Assembly (NCBI GenBank): GCA_949752745.1
Contig: OX457028.1
Location: 21,994,352-22,058,351 of the forward strand
Direction: 5' to 3'
Length of the DNA: 64,000 nucleotides
Origin: Protula sp. h YS-2021
Taxonomy: Eukaryota > Annelida > Polychaeta > Sabellida > Serpulidae
A model generated the notes under the pieces. That model worked only from the letters and a program-made list of their open reading frames with translations, was not told the origin of the DNA and searched no databases. The translations under genes were made by a program, and so were the position numbers. Below, piece after piece: positions 23,701-33,874 of this stretch. Numbering within the stretch: the first letter of the stretch is position 1; each line of letters starts with the position of its first letter.

Positions 23701-25112
23701 CAGACACAACTTGAACAGGCTACTACCTCCGACACTGTTACCGAAGATAACGCCGCTACTCCAGGAACATCTGCAGATACTAGGGATTCTGTATATGCTA
23801 CTGCAATGCATCGGACTCGGATTCTGATGATTTTGATGCAGGCTATGAATCAGATTTTGATAATGAACAAAATGAAAAAGTGAACAACTACTTGATCAAA
23901 AAGTACAGCTTGGAAATGTAACATTTTCACAGACTATCCCGGTTGTAATAACCGTGTTTCAACGGAGTCGTGTTGTGTTTTAAGCAACACAAACGTAGAA
24001 AGCTATTTTATATTTTTGCACCTGATCAGCGTACAGAACTTCGGGCCGACAAGAATTTGTTCGGGCCAGCAAAATTCCGCGCTTGCCGGCCCGACTGGCC
24101 GGCAACAAATGGAGAAATTTGCTCATCTCTGAATTAGCCAATATGTGAATGGGTTTCGGGCAAAATAGAATTTTGTTGACTTTTGTCAGTTTTCTTTTTC
24201 TATCATTTCTTTATATCCTTATCCAATCTGAATACAGTCGAAACGCAAAAACTTTTCGGCAAAAGTCTATGTACGACTCCGCTTATTATCTCAGTATATA
24301 CCTAACAGATAATCCATACCCGTTCATTTGAATTTCTGGTCAATTGACTTTGGTCACATAACTATTAAAGCCCGGAACGCAAAAAAAAAAACGTAAACAA
24401 ACTTTGTGTGCGGAAGCTACATTTACTGCACTTAAACGAAAAAATAAAAGACAGGCAGCCCATTAAAAATGTGCAAAAGGGGTTCGAGGCAAAGAACATA
24501 TAAATTGAACAGCTCATCCTAATTGGTTAAATGAAAAATTGGTCTAATAGCTGCAGAAGAGTATCCTGATCTATAATAAGAATGCAATGGTGAATTATGT
24601 TGCTTCTAGTTTGCAAATAAACATAGAGTAACCCGCGCAAACACTGTTTCAACATTAACAGAACATATTTTTGGTTTTCGACGGGCTATTCAATTTTTAG
24701 TCCCAACGGACCCTTTCCATCGCCGTAGGACAGAAAGGAAGGTCATAGGAAGACCACACGAGTAATCTAGGACTATTTAATTTTGTGTTTCTCTCCTTGT
24801 ATAATGTGCATGAACTTCCAGTTAATATTTGAATATTACGGATTGGTATGTAGGATTCGTTTCTCATAAAATATAACTTGACCACTATTTGCCGAACAAA
24901 GGAAGGCTCCGTAATTGTTTTCGGAACAGCTGGCTCGGAGCTACTTGAAGTGAGCCGCTTCTTGGAGCTACTGTAACAGCTTTGCTGAATCAAATGGCAA
25001 TTTAACAGTTTTGACCTCGCCAATATAAATATCAGAAAATATTTACAGTTTCTGCACCAGTTGGCGCATTTTCACCGGGCTGTCCTCCCAAATATTTGCG
25101 AAAATAATCCAT
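3235..25112 (-). CDS. USO1: General vesicular transport factor p115 (USO1), complete 23-exon gene
   Basis: p115 is the Golgi tether that links COPI and COPII vesicles to cis-Golgi membranes through GM130 and giantin and helps SNARE assembly. Coding exons, 5' to 3' on the minus strand: 25112-25047, 19575-19489, 18961-18897, 18590-18517, 18352-18246, 17742-17584, 16812-16692, 16516-16329, 16174-16099, 15875-15722, 15071-14917, 13449-13244, 12768-12658, 9722-9577, 9311-9130, 8755-8637, 7336-7198, 6312-6200, 5020-4920, 4580-4484, 4231-4049, 3869-3729, 3312-3235. All junctions are GT-AG and all phases agree. The sum is 2868 nt, giving 955 residues, close to the family length of about 960. The product has an armadillo-like head, a coiled-coil tail and an acidic C terminus, in the family order. 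No frameshift or internal stop was found. Exon ends were set by eye; the 13/14 junction is the weakest. Confidence 0.95.
4830..4868. repeat. (AATC)n microsatellite
   Basis: About nine tandem copies of AATC lie in the USO1 intron between exons 19 and 20. It is a simple-sequence repeat, with no other signal nearby. Confidence 0.9.
6974..7021. repeat. Short perfect tandem duplication (24 bp x 2)
   Basis: The phrase GGATCAACTTGATTACCCCG occurs twice back to back (spacing 24 bp) in the USO1 intron between exons 17 and 18. The phrase includes a local inverted repeat, ATCAACTTGAT. The rest of this intron (6313-7197) shows a G-rich tract at 7150-7190 and nothing else I can assign. Confidence 0.7.
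7800..8230 (+). repeat. Hairpin-ended tandem-unit repeat (family C, related to 13740-14655)
   Basis: Two units of about 180 bp lie in tandem (phrases 'ccttggacgaaccttgccc' and 'tttacaataccgatctctg' near 7875-7910 and 8042-8080). A GACGACAGACCGACACGG tract follows at about 8160, then a hairpin (CACAGGT 8196-8202, TCT loop, ACCTGTG 8206-8212), then an A-rich end with AATAAAAAATAAATA. The unit shares 'catttacaatacc' and neighbouring phrases with the repeat at 13740-14655, so the two are likely branches of one family. It lies within the USO1 intron between exons 16 and 17. Confidence 0.75.
8313..8591 (-). repeat. Three extra tandem copies of the 3' half of USO1 exon 16, each with a splice donor
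   Basis: On the minus strand, three blocks repeat the last ~57 nt of exon 16 (peptide HDSI[VL]MQYKE[LV]IREQ) followed by GTAGCC, exactly as at the true exon end (8637). Their donor-side ends lie at 8534, 8427 and 8313, a spacing of 103-114 bp. Between the copies lie C-rich pyrimidine tracts on the minus strand that end in ...CCACGAG just before CACGACAGC. Each copy could therefore act as a 45-nt, in-frame (phase 0 to phase 0) cassette exon. Alternatively the whole array is a minisatellite that expanded out of the exon end. The coding letters are well kept in every copy. Confidence 0.8.
9130..19575 (-). CDS. USO1: USO1 exons 2-15: globular armadillo-type head domain
   Basis: These 14 exons encode the head (residues ~23 to ~600), the armadillo-repeat superhelix that dimerises and contacts Rab1 and other Golgi partners in known p115. 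Strongly conserved blocks include DFHVRWPTVRLLT and MGISKLMDLLSDSREIIRND (exon 6), GWSAQKVTNIHLMLQ (exon 8), GVPADVLTETIHTVSEVIRG (exon 10), MVNEKQPFVLRCAVLYCFQS (exon 11), NPPVSLLQQCTNIL (exon 12), RVGLLMLLCNWLANC (exon 13), VVQGLCAFLLGI (exon 14) and LIIEKRIG (exon 15). Intron 13 (9723-12657) contains a large palindrome; intron 11 contains a tandem-unit repeat. The exon 13 donor (GTATCC) and the exon 14 acceptor (purine-rich before AAG) are weak, but they are the only pair I found that keeps frame and family alignment. Confidence 0.93.
10735..10835. repeat. Central G-rich minisatellite, quadruplex-prone
   Basis: Runs of six to eight G are separated by 7-8 nt spacers such as TTTTGAC, TTAGGGCC, TTTCGGTC and TTTTAGTC. 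The same spacer series occurs on the C-rich strand at 10078-10200 and on the G-rich strand at 11438-11545, so the three blocks are homologous. The spacing is ideal for G-quadruplex formation. The TTAGGG inside it is one spacer variant, not a telomeric array. Confidence 0.8.
11237..11435 (+). pseudogene. FLYWCH-like zinc finger fragment inside the palindrome arm
   Basis: The translation of this arm contains GNPKILYQGHLYVKQKILAN, then GYVSYECEKR. That resembles the FLYWCH zinc-finger pattern: Gly-x-Pro-x-Leu-x-Tyr-x-Gly-x-x-Tyr, then an aromatic-x-Cys-x-x-(R/K)R step. The expected downstream Cys and His ligands are not in the same frame, and the mirrored arm (10200-10420, minus strand) is also broken. 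It reads as a decayed piece of a transposon-borne gene. The assignment rests on a pattern read by eye and could be chance. Confidence 0.4.
13740..14655 (+). repeat. Hairpin-ended tandem-unit repeat, five ~165-bp units (family C/D)
   Basis: The phrase 'cagctgggccaatgtcctt' recurs near 13787, 13948, 14115, 14283 and 14452 (the last with small changes), and 'gtaggcttgagtgtgttaacaaactcatt' recurs with the same period. The last unit passes into a GACAGACAGACGG-type tract at about 14600. An 8-bp hairpin follows (TAGTCCCC 14634-14641, loop, GGGGACTA 14646-14653). No ORF is conserved across units. It is located in the USO1 intron between exons 11 and 12. Confidence 0.85.
15085..15410. repeat. ~26-bp minisatellite in USO1 intron
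   Basis: About 12 imperfect copies of a unit reading CACGCGACCACTATAGCTTT + TACTGT occur in tandem. Each repeats CACG(C/T)GACCACTATA. It begins directly after the acceptor side of USO1 exon 11. No coding role is seen. A C-run of about 20 nt follows at 15585-15604. Confidence 0.85.
19742..20280. repeat. Dispersed repeat family B, copy 2
   Basis: It matches 2245-2640: 'agagcggccagtgca', 'gacacctatttagtttcttg', then at least five ~55-bp units containing 'ggttttactgcacg' and 'gggtctggaaggtggtcgct'. It lies in USO1 intron 1. A G-run/C-run pair follows at 20302-20350, which could fold on itself. 20360-21050 holds nothing recognisable except an A-run at 20718-20735. Confidence 0.65.
21055..21570 (+). 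repeat. Family A repeat, copy 3
   Basis: It contains TGACGTCATAC at about 21063, 'ccaaggaataactac', 'ttttacgtaatgacg', a CA-repeat (21488-21500) and a slightly decayed terminal hairpin (ATGTCTCCCC at 21531-21540, then TTGGTTGGAGAGACA). This matches the 3' end of the copy at 1-1175. It sits in USO1 intron 1, with the hairpin on the same strand as in the first copy. Confidence 0.75.
22666..24131 (+). mobile_element. Degenerate hAT-like DNA transposon with zinc-finger transposase remnant
   Basis: Inverted ends AGATGAGCAAATT (22669-22681) and AATTTGCTCATCT (24116-24128) bound a 1.46-kb insert in USO1 intron 1. Flanking octamers match at only 5 of 8 positions, so any target duplication is decayed. 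Near each end lies a near-palindrome built on GCCGGCC (22722-22745 and 24083-24105). The interior reads as broken pieces of a transposase: a Lys-rich lead, then FNPEWLKQKPWLVYD and a CSLC zinc-ligand pair (22978-23247), then frames with FEILLKHLPPKVF and a C-terminal acidic piece near 23850. The first block resembles the TTF-type zinc finger of hAT and ZNF862/KIAA1586-like proteins. Stops and frameshifts show it is not active. Confidence 0.7.
22978..23247 (+). pseudogene. TTF-type zinc-finger transposase fragment
   Basis: This is a 90-codon open stretch within the hAT-like element. It has a basic N terminus, WLKQKPWLVYD, MKCSLC as the first Cys pair, and a following basic segment ending in LNDHEKN. 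The layout (Trp-Leu-x-x-x-Pro-Trp-Leu, then Cys-x2-Cys, then a His-containing motif) fits TTF-type fingers that precede hAT transposase domains. It ends at a stop, and the next coding-like pieces are in other frames. Confidence 0.55.
25047..25112 (-). CDS. USO1: USO1 exon 1 (start codon and N-terminal peptide)
   Basis: The ATG at 25112-25110 opens a 22-codon exon reading MDYFRKYLGGQPGENA and ending GAET before GTAAAT. Joined in phase 0 to exon 2 (VEKLCDRV), it reproduces the vertebrate p115 N terminus, which also has a short hydrophobic/basic start, a GGQ motif, and then a (T/A)E(T/A)-(V/I)-x-K-L-C-D-R-V block. This fixes the gene start and an intron 1 of about 5.5 kb. That intron holds family A and B repeats and a hAT-like element. 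The segment upstream (25113-25260) has no clear TATA box; I could not define a promoter. Confidence 0.9.
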
Positions 25113-26865
25113 TTTACGTGTCCGGCATCAAATGTTTACGTGAACGCACATGCTAACAGCGCGAAGGCTGCACGCATTTTATTTATTTCGTTACTTCACT
25201 GAAATTTGCAATATAAATAATAATGAGAAGACATCTGACATATGAAAAAATAACTTAATCACAAATTAACAAATTATAACTTGAGAACATTTCAAATAAT
25301 GTAAAGGCAACTGCTCGGAGGAAAATATCGATGCCAAATGCTAAGGTATCGAACTTCTTAAACATATTTAAATTTAAGCACAAGAGTTGCACCTGGTGTT
25401 TTAAGCTAAAAATACAGTTTCTCACATCGGCACTAAGTGCTTCGCATTCAAAAATTGTTGATTTCATCTTAACCATTTTGCCATTTTCATTCACCACAAA
25501 AATAGCTTGCACTTGAGATTTCATTTATTTATTCAACTTATACAAAAATAATACCTGGTGGGTGGAGGAAACCCAGGGAACATCCGCTGGGCTAAAGGGG
25601 CTGAGTGTTGTACAAGAAGACATAGTTCTACCTGATTTCATAATTGCATTTTGAATTTGAGTAAATTCAAGTTGGGAAGATGGATTTAGCGTATCTTCCT
25701 TGTTTCTAAGTTGTGCCATGTTTCTAAGTTGTGCCTTTGGCAATGGCATACCTATAACCATTAGATTGTTTCAAATGCATCGCGATTATTTAAGTAAAAT
25801 GGAATGTTGCGTATTTGCTCTTTTTGTACACATATTGGCCCCCAGCTTGAAAAACTTCATGATAATTTCTGAAAAGGACTCTTCCCAAATGGAAAATTTC
25901 AAATATGTAATAATATCATTTTACGTAAACTGAATTTTAAATAAATTTCATGATCTCCGTGGCCATATTTCATAATTTTAACTGATTTATTTGACTTTTT
26001 AGAATTCATTCTTTACAACTATTATTTAATATTATCATTAAGTAGCAAATTTTGTTATTCGAAATAAAATTACATTCTCTTGGTTTTTCTACATGTGCGG
26101 AGTATTCGCTTAAAGCAAAGGTGTTTCTTTGGCATGACTATTCAGTCATGTTCACCGTTAAAAGTTTGGCCCAAACGATACAGTTTCGTCATTGATCTCG
26201 CTTATCAATTATTTGCAGGAATTCAATTTTTGCTCTACATTGATCTTTCTTATATTCGATAACAAATATATATTCTGTGAACACAACCCCAGCGAATCAT
26301 GTCAACAGATTTTTAAAAAGTGTAAAGGCAGTGTTCATATGGGTTCAAAGTATCTTGTGAACACGGCTCCACGGTTCTACCATAATATATGGACGGATTA
26401 TGAAGATATTCAAAGAGGATGGCAGGCTGATTAGAAATCCGCTTTGACTATATATACATATATATTTACTGTGTAAAGTTTCAAAAGGCTGGGCCTTATA
26501 GTTAATGAGATCTTTTCTAAAAAATAACTGTTGTCACAAATAGCCAACCACCAGTTGCTTGACAAATAAGCTAAAATTATACCCTGCAACATATGCGTTT
26601 TTATTATGAGAGGATTCAAACTTCAGATAAAACAGTTAAGAAAATTGGTTGGTTATATAACTTCTTTAACGGTCGACCCTTAGTGGGTTACATTGTGCAC
26701 ATGTCAATGACTGACTAGAAAACAATATTATTACAGTTAAAATCCAGGTTAGCTACAACTGTCTATATTCTTAAACGATAAAATAAGCATAGCTTCTAAA
26801 AATGCTGATACAGCTTATTTTTTTTTAAAAATTTTACATTTACAAGGTTCTACTTCTGCATATAG
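25113..26865. other. Upstream of USO1: no gene recognised
   Basis: This stretch holds only short open frames on both strands with no family resemblance I can see. It is AT-rich and lacks clear inverted or tandem repeats. It must contain the USO1 promoter near its left edge, but I find no TATA box or dense CpG cluster that would locate it. Confidence 0.5.
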
Positions 26866-26869
26866 CTGC

Positions 26870-29800
26870 CTCAAAGTGAGCTGAGAATGACATAAGAGGG
26901 TGTCTTGGAGATAGGAACAGTATATTAAAATACGTTTCACTGTGTAACATTTCTGACACCCGATGCATTCGAATGCAGGTTCGCCACTTAAAAGGTGTTT
27001 ATGGCTGATATATGTTTGTTTGTTCGTGTTCTGTACATAACCATATCGTCCCAGAACCTACTTAGGGAGGACCATTTTTTCTCAACAATAGGAGCGATTT
27101 CAAACAGCTTGTTATTTTTTGGTATTTAAAGTCCGAGTATTTTATAAAGAAATCGGAAAAAGTTTCGTTCAGCCCCTCCTTGGCCCCTCTATCGGCTGTC
27201 TCGTTACCTCGAATTCTTGGAACCCAACAGAAAATTACTTGTTTACCTCGATGATATTTTTCTAGAAGTTCTAGGAATAAAACGTTCTATATTTGAAAAT
27301 TCTCAAGTTCCTGTAGTACCAACAACCCGAATGAACTTTTTGCAACGGAAAATCTTAATGATTTGCGTGACTTTCAGTAGGGCAATGATTTCTATAGAGA
27401 ATATTGATTACCCATAAGGGAGTCTTGTTTTAGGATATTGTACTCTTTGACTACTGAAGCTGCTACTTAATCATGAAGTTTAGGGCCATCTGTGTTAAAA
27501 ATGTGGTAGTCTTTGTACTTCTCTTTAAGGTCTCTAAAATGTGTTACGCAAGGGTTTGTGGTCTCTTTGGAGAAGTATGAAAGTTGTTTTTAAAACTAAA
27601 GGTTTGGTCAGTGTCCATTTAGGGCGATCGAGAACCCATAATTTGCAAAAGACTGTACGATGATACCCGATTCCTCGAGATGAGGAAAAACTCAGGCACC
27701 AAACGGTGGGTTAGCAGTAGGCTTTCTTTCTGTAAGCCGTGAGAAATCTACTCCAAAGATACTTCATGTGAATGGTTTATTCTGTGGCATATAGTTTTAC
27801 TGCATAACAAGTTTTAACTTTCGAACCTTAAATCGTTATTCATTTGCTTCTACTTGTAGGCTGTCAGATAGTCAAATTCGAAAAGCATTTAGACACAGCC
27901 GTAGATGTTGTACGAGTTGTAGAATCTTCATTTAGGACGGTCCAGCTGAGCCATGCACTATGCTACCATAGTCTAGCCTAGATTTGATAAGCCTTCTATA
28001 TATCAGGAGTTTAGTGTCCCTATCTGCGCGCCAACCGCGGACAGAAAAGACTCTTTAGAGTAAAAAATCAAGCCACAATTTGTTTCTTTCCCAACAGATA
28101 TTTGAACATTTGAAATAAGTAAAACTGGATCATGATGGGGCTTTCGGTTATTGCAAAGGTGCATGCAAACTGTTTCGGTTTTAGAAAAATGAAAACCGTT
28201 TTTATTTTCTCAAGCCTGAAAGAAGTGTTTATTTTGCTTCAGAGGGCGTTATATGAGATTCTACCTCTTTTACCTCTAAAACATTGCAAAATCATCTACA
28301 AAGAGAGATTCACCTTATGCCCTGTTCGAGGTATCTTTGATACTATTGTAAAAGAAGATATACATACTATATGCTATATCGAAAAGAGGAATTGAAGGAA
28401 TACAACTCTGAGAAAAACCTTCCTCTTCTTCAAACTAACAATAAAAAATACACCAAGTTGCACTGAGAATCAAAGTTCATTCAGAAATTCCTCGTGGGGT
28501 GACTCTCAGTCCCAGGTTAAATAGGTCTTTAAATACCAGGCGTTTCCAGCCGTATCGTATGCTTACTCCAAATCAAAGAATACCGTGACCACTTGCTCAT
28601 TGAGTAAAGCTACTCTCGCAAGTGATTCCAGTCTGATAAGATAATCAACAGTATTTTTTTATTTTCTGAAATCACTGTCAATATTAACAAGTAGTTGGTT
28701 TCTTTCTAGATACCAAATTAACCTTTCAGCTTTAAAACGTTTTACTAAGGGAGCTGGTGAGCGAGAATGATTGATAGTTTTGTGGATTTGTGGGAGGTTT
28801 ATTTGGTTTTTCACTGGGATTGTTAGGACTTCTTTCCAAAATTCAGGAAAGGCAACATTCTTAGATATATTGTTTAACAGATCGAGCAAGATGTTACGGC
28901 TCGGGTCTGGCAAGTGTTTTAACATTTACCATGACTCGTTTTCTTTGCTCGATTACTTTACGTGAGATTGCATCGAGTTTTTAACATTCTATTACTGTGA
29001 GCATTATTGGGGTAGATTTTTAACGTTTGCGAGTTTCTTTATGATGTAGTATGGCGCTCTTACAGTCAATGTTGAACAAAGGTTTGTGAGGGTTTTGACA
29101 GGATCTTGATGTCTTCGGTATAGCTTTTTCAGCAATGCTCTGAATACGGCTATCAATGGCAACACTGAATCGTTGCCTTCAGCAAAATTGTCTTTTAATA
29201 CCAATATTGCATAATTCATGGAAAAACAACCAGTCTGCTTTACTAAATTTCCACTTTGGGACCATTTCCTCGCCCAAGCATATTGTCTGCCTTCGTAAAG
29301 GTTATTTAAAACGTTCCAAGAAAATTCTAAAAACAAGCTGTGGCTAGGTCAGTAGATGTTTTTGAATCAGTCCCATTGTAAATGTAAGAATGCAAGGGAT
29401 TTGTCATTGAGTAAATATAGACCATGGCCGATCAAAAGATTTTCAACAAGTCCCCCCCCCACCCCCACCGTGATGTGGGCATTGAAATCATTTCTGCAGT
29501 TGGTTTAACAATTCGTTTAATTCGTTTGGTTGGGATTTAAGTGGTGCAGGAAGGTATATATTGCAAATGGTAAATGTTTTCCCTATTATAGCTCGAGTCG
29601 CCTGTGCCTGGAGGGTAGCATTTATTGGAATTTTGCTTTGGGCGATATCTTTTCATACAAATGCAGATATTCCACTCCTAGGGGGGTCGTGGCAAATATT
29701 TTATTGTGGCCAATGTAAGCTCTTAGGTTAGACGAGTTGTTTTCTGCACCTACGTTTCTTGGGTACAGAAATTGACTGGGCTATGGAGATGTATTAAATT

Positions 29801-30050
29801 TAGCAAGTGAATGCAGTTGGTCCAAAAACATTTAATGTTCCACTGACTTATAACCATATTATTTGCTATTTGCCCATGACTATTGTGTCAAACCCCTGGG
29901 GTTTTGGTTGTACGGGGAGGGGACATTGGGGACGAGGTTCTTTCGGTGGCGACTGTCCTTCTTTAAGCCCGTCCACCTCCATCACAGTTAAGAAAAATGG
30001 CCTGGACAAAACAAACACATGTCCTGGACAAAACGCAGCATCTTGATGAT
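26870..30050 (-). mobile_element. Degenerate RNase H-bearing LINE (I/Nimb-like), copy 1
   Basis: Minus-strand fragments parallel the better-kept copy at 30150-33870 in the same order. They include a C-terminal Cys-rich tail (about 26950-27010), an RT thumb segment at 28925-28659 (MLKHLPDPSRNILLDLLNN), a linker (29336-29004), and an endonuclease stretch (about 29560-29440). Many stops and frameshifts break it. The remembered family pattern is ORF2 with APE-type endonuclease, reverse transcriptase, RNase H and a C-terminal zinc knuckle. The remnant is non-functional and more diverged than copy 2. Confidence 0.7.
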
Positions 30051-30149
30051 TACACGGACGGTAAGTGCAGGTAATATTGTGTCATTCCTGGTAACTTTCA
30101 TATTTTACTGATTAAAAGTCAGTATAAGATAAAATCTTAAATATACTAA

Positions 30150-33100
30150 AACGCTAGACTTAATGGTGATCTGCACATAAGACTCTCATAGAGTCAACTC
30201 TATAATAACGGGGACGAATGTGATCGAAGTCTTTACAATCTATAAAGATGTGTTTCACTGTATACCGTTCCTGACAACTTATACATTCGGGTTGTGGTTC
30301 ACCTCTTAAGAGGTGTTTGTGAGAAGTGCAAGAATATCCTATTCTTATTCTGTGTATTACCATATACCAAAGACCATTTAGGGAGGTCAATTTGCGCCCT
30401 ACCAAAGGGTTAATTTGGTGTAGCTTATTGTTGGTTTGTTCATCCCATTGTTGTTGCCATAGATTTTTGACATATCTAGAAATATGGCACTTAAAACTTA
30501 TGACGTTATAAGGAAGTCTGAGCAATCTTGGTTTAACGCTTGTTTGGCGCCTTTGTCCGCTGCCTCGTTGCCCGCGATTCCGACGTGGCTCGGTACCCAA
30601 CAAAATATTATCTCTTTGCCAGCTTTTACCACTTCGTCGTGTTTTTCTATCAAGTCCAAAATTAATGGGTTGGATACTTGTATTTTTTCTAGTGATTCAA
30701 GCACTGACATGGAGTTCACACACAATATGAATTTTTGTAACGGCTAATCTTGACAATTTGTATACCTAGGTGCAGGCTTCTAACTTCTGCAGAGAAAATA
30801 GAAGACCCATCAGGGAACCTGGTTTTCAATGTATTATTTTCTGTGACAATAGCTGCTGCAGCCTTGTCCTCAAGTTTGGAGCCATCGGTATATATGAAAT
30901 GGTAGTCATTATAATTATCCTTTAATTCTGGAAATTTTGACTGAAATACACACGAATTAGTTCGTTCTTCTGTGGACTCAGAAAGAGTCTTCAAGACCAC
31001 AGGTTTCGTTAACTTCCAAGGGGGTTGGTTGGGTATTCTGTAATTCAACGATTATACCTGCTTCTTGCAGGTGTGGTATAATCCTAGTTCCAAAGTGGGG
31101 ATAGCATTGGTACCTCTATCCGCATAATGTGATCCGAAAACAATCTGATGAGTAGGGTCATTTCTATCGGCGTAAAGTTTTATAGAATACTGCATGGCAA
31201 GTTTTAACCGCCGTATATTGAGAGGTTGTTCATTTGCCTCAACGTGTAAACTGTCGACTGGGGATGTTCTAAAGGTATTTAAACATTCTTAAGCCTTGAT
31301 TCTGCATCGGTTCATCTTGAGATACGATGGTCTTGATGAACCATAAAGTACTCTGCCATAGTCCAGGCGCGATCTAATTAGAGCTCTATACAACATGAGT
31401 TTAGTATCATTATCTGCTCCCTAGTCGTGGGAGATGACTCAGTAAATTTAAAGCCTTCTGACATTTTCTTCGGAGGTGTTTGATATGTGGGGTAAAACTA
31501 AGTTTGTTATCAAAAATTAAACCTAAAAAATTTGTTTTCCTTGATAACAGGGATTTGCACGTCAGAGATGTGTAAAACTGGATCGTCGTGTTGTTTTCAT
31601 TTTTTACGAAAGTGCATACAAACCGTTTTGGTTTATTCGCCCAAACTTGGAGAGAATAAATACTCTGCTGAAGACGACGCTGTATTAAATTCATACTTTT
31701 GCCTCTACACGGCATGGCAAAATCATCTACGAAGAGTGAGCTATCTATCCCCTGTCATAGTGTATCTTTTATATTGTTGATTTTTATCAGGAATAGTAGA
31801 ATTGAAAGGATGCATCCTTGGGGGAAGCCTTCATCTTGTTCAAAGTATTCTGAGAATATTGTACCAAGACGACCCTGAATCGACGGTCATCCAGGAATCC
31901 TTTTATAAACTGGGGTAGACGGCCTTGGAGGCCGAAATCAAAAAGATCCTTTAGTACTCCGTGTTTCCATGCTGTTCATAAGCTTTTTCCAAGTCAAAGA
32001 AAACGGTAACATGTTCCTCGTTATTGAAAGCTTCTTTCACAAAAGATTCTAGTCTTATAAGATGGTCCAGAGTGCTCCTTTGTTTCCTAATATCGGTATA
32101 TATCGGTAAGCAAGTTGTTTCTTTCCAGGTACCATTCTTTTCAGTTACCATTCGCTCAAATGTTTTGCACACGGCATTTGTCAAGGAAATAGGTCTGTAA
32201 TTTTGAGGATTTCGTGGCTTTGGTATTGGTATTCTTGTGGCTTCCTTGTGTCGGAATTCCAGGTATGGTTTAACAGTTCTAAAAGGATCTTTAGGGTATT
32301 GTCTGGCAAGTGTCTAAGCATCTGGTAATGTATGTCATCTGGTCCTGCTGCTGAATCATGGGAACTATCTATGGCCTTTCTTAATTCATTAAGAGAAAAG
32401 TGCCTATTATAGGCTTCGCTGTTGTCAGAATAAAAGTTAAGAGGATTAGTTTCTTCTGTTTCTTTGTAGCGTCTAAACTCATGGCTATAATTTTCGGAAG
32501 ATGAATTATGTTCAAATGTTTCGCATAGGGTATCTAAAATGTCCTTCGGGTCGGTGATCATATTATTGTTAACTTCTAGATGGCTTACTGTGTTAAAAGT
32601 GTTCTTGCCAGATACTTTTCTAACTATGTCCAAGGTCTTTTTTAGAGAATTATTTGTGTCGCGTTGAGAAACATATTCTTGCCAGGACTCTTGTTTGCTT
32701 TTTTCAACTGTTTTACGCCCTTTGATATTCTATTTTTCTTGTAGGGTCTGGGTAATTTGAAAACTTGTTGAGAGCTTGTTTACGAAGCGCTATGGATTCT
32801 TTACAAACGTCATTAAACCACTGTTTATGTGGTTTCTTGCGGGATCCAGATGTCCTTGGGATAGATTTTTCACACACTCCATGGAGAAGAAAGGTAAATA
32901 ATGAAATATGTCATCATCAGTAAAATGTTCCCTTTTGATACTCTTATGACATAATTCTTGGAATTCTGACCAGTCTGCTTTCTGAAACTTCCATTTTGGA
33001 GATCTTTTTTCGTGGTATTGTTTAGTCAATAAAATAGGAAAGAGCTTACTGCCGTGGAGGTCGCCCAGAACTTAACAATTAAAATCAAGGTATAAATTAG

Positions 33101-33870
33101 CAGATGCTATGGAAAGGTCAATAGAGGTTTCTTGAACCGGTACCGGGGTGAAGATAGGTGTATGACTTGTCGTTGAAAATGGTTAAATTATGATGGTTAA
33201 GGAGATTTTCTACCAATTTTCCCTTCAAATCTACGTAAGTATTACCCCACAATGTACTGTGAGCATTAAAGTCACCAACGAATAGGACTGGTTTAGGCAA
33301 ATGATTTATTACGTCATTCAATTCTTCTGGTTGAGGTCTCAAATGTGGTGGCAAATAAATATTACAAATTGTGAAAGTTTTGCCAAGCGTGATACGAACC
33401 GCCTGGGTCTGGAAAGGCGTATTTAGTTTAATTTCGCTTCATAAAAGATCACTTCGAACAAACAGCGATTCCACCCGTCGCTCTGTCATCCGATGAGGGT
33501 TTGTTGTATGAAGTGTATCCTCTTAAGTTTTGGTGAAATGTCGTTCTTGCTGAATGTATCCTGAGAACAAAATACTGCCGGATCATTTAAGTGCACAAAT
33601 GTTAACAATTCATGGTAGTTGGTCCAAAAACCTCTGATATTCCGATGAATTATTGTCATCGTTATTTGCTAAGAGCTCGATTTTTGTTAATCGTTACTTT
33701 TGGAGGCTTTTTATTTGGGCGGGGTGGCTTAGTGGAGGTTCTGCCTGCAGGTCTCCCATCGCCAGCATTCATAAGAGGGGAGTATCTATTCCCACTCATT
33801 TCCTCCGTAAGGATGGTGCGCAACCTCTGTTTGGCGAGTTGAGCTCTTTGTTTGAGTCTCGCCTTTGTTT
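30150..33870 (-). mobile_element. Degenerate RNase H-bearing LINE (I/Nimb-like), copy 2
   Basis: Read on the minus strand from 33870: a proline/lysine-rich ORF1 end, the endonuclease start (IHRNIRGF near 33640), the endonuclease core (VLFVGDFNAHSTLWGN, ~33270), and the RT (GPDDIHYQMLRHLP ~32320; FFDLEKAYEQ ~32000; FVDDF active-site motif ~31725). RNase H follows (YTDGSKLEDKAAAAIV ~30880; WVPSHVGIAGNEAAD ~30580). The last piece is a Cys-rich tail (CISCQERYTVKHIFIDC ~30270). Key residues are still visible, but at least six frame breaks separate the pieces, so it is a dead copy. The domain order is that of I-superfamily LINEs. Confidence 0.85.
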
Positions 33871-33874
33871 CGCG

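Noticed and set aside
24697..25761. Several 78-108 codon minus-strand frames near the USO1 start
   Set aside because: No family resemblance, no splice-compatible partners, and one overlaps USO1 exon 1 in a different frame.
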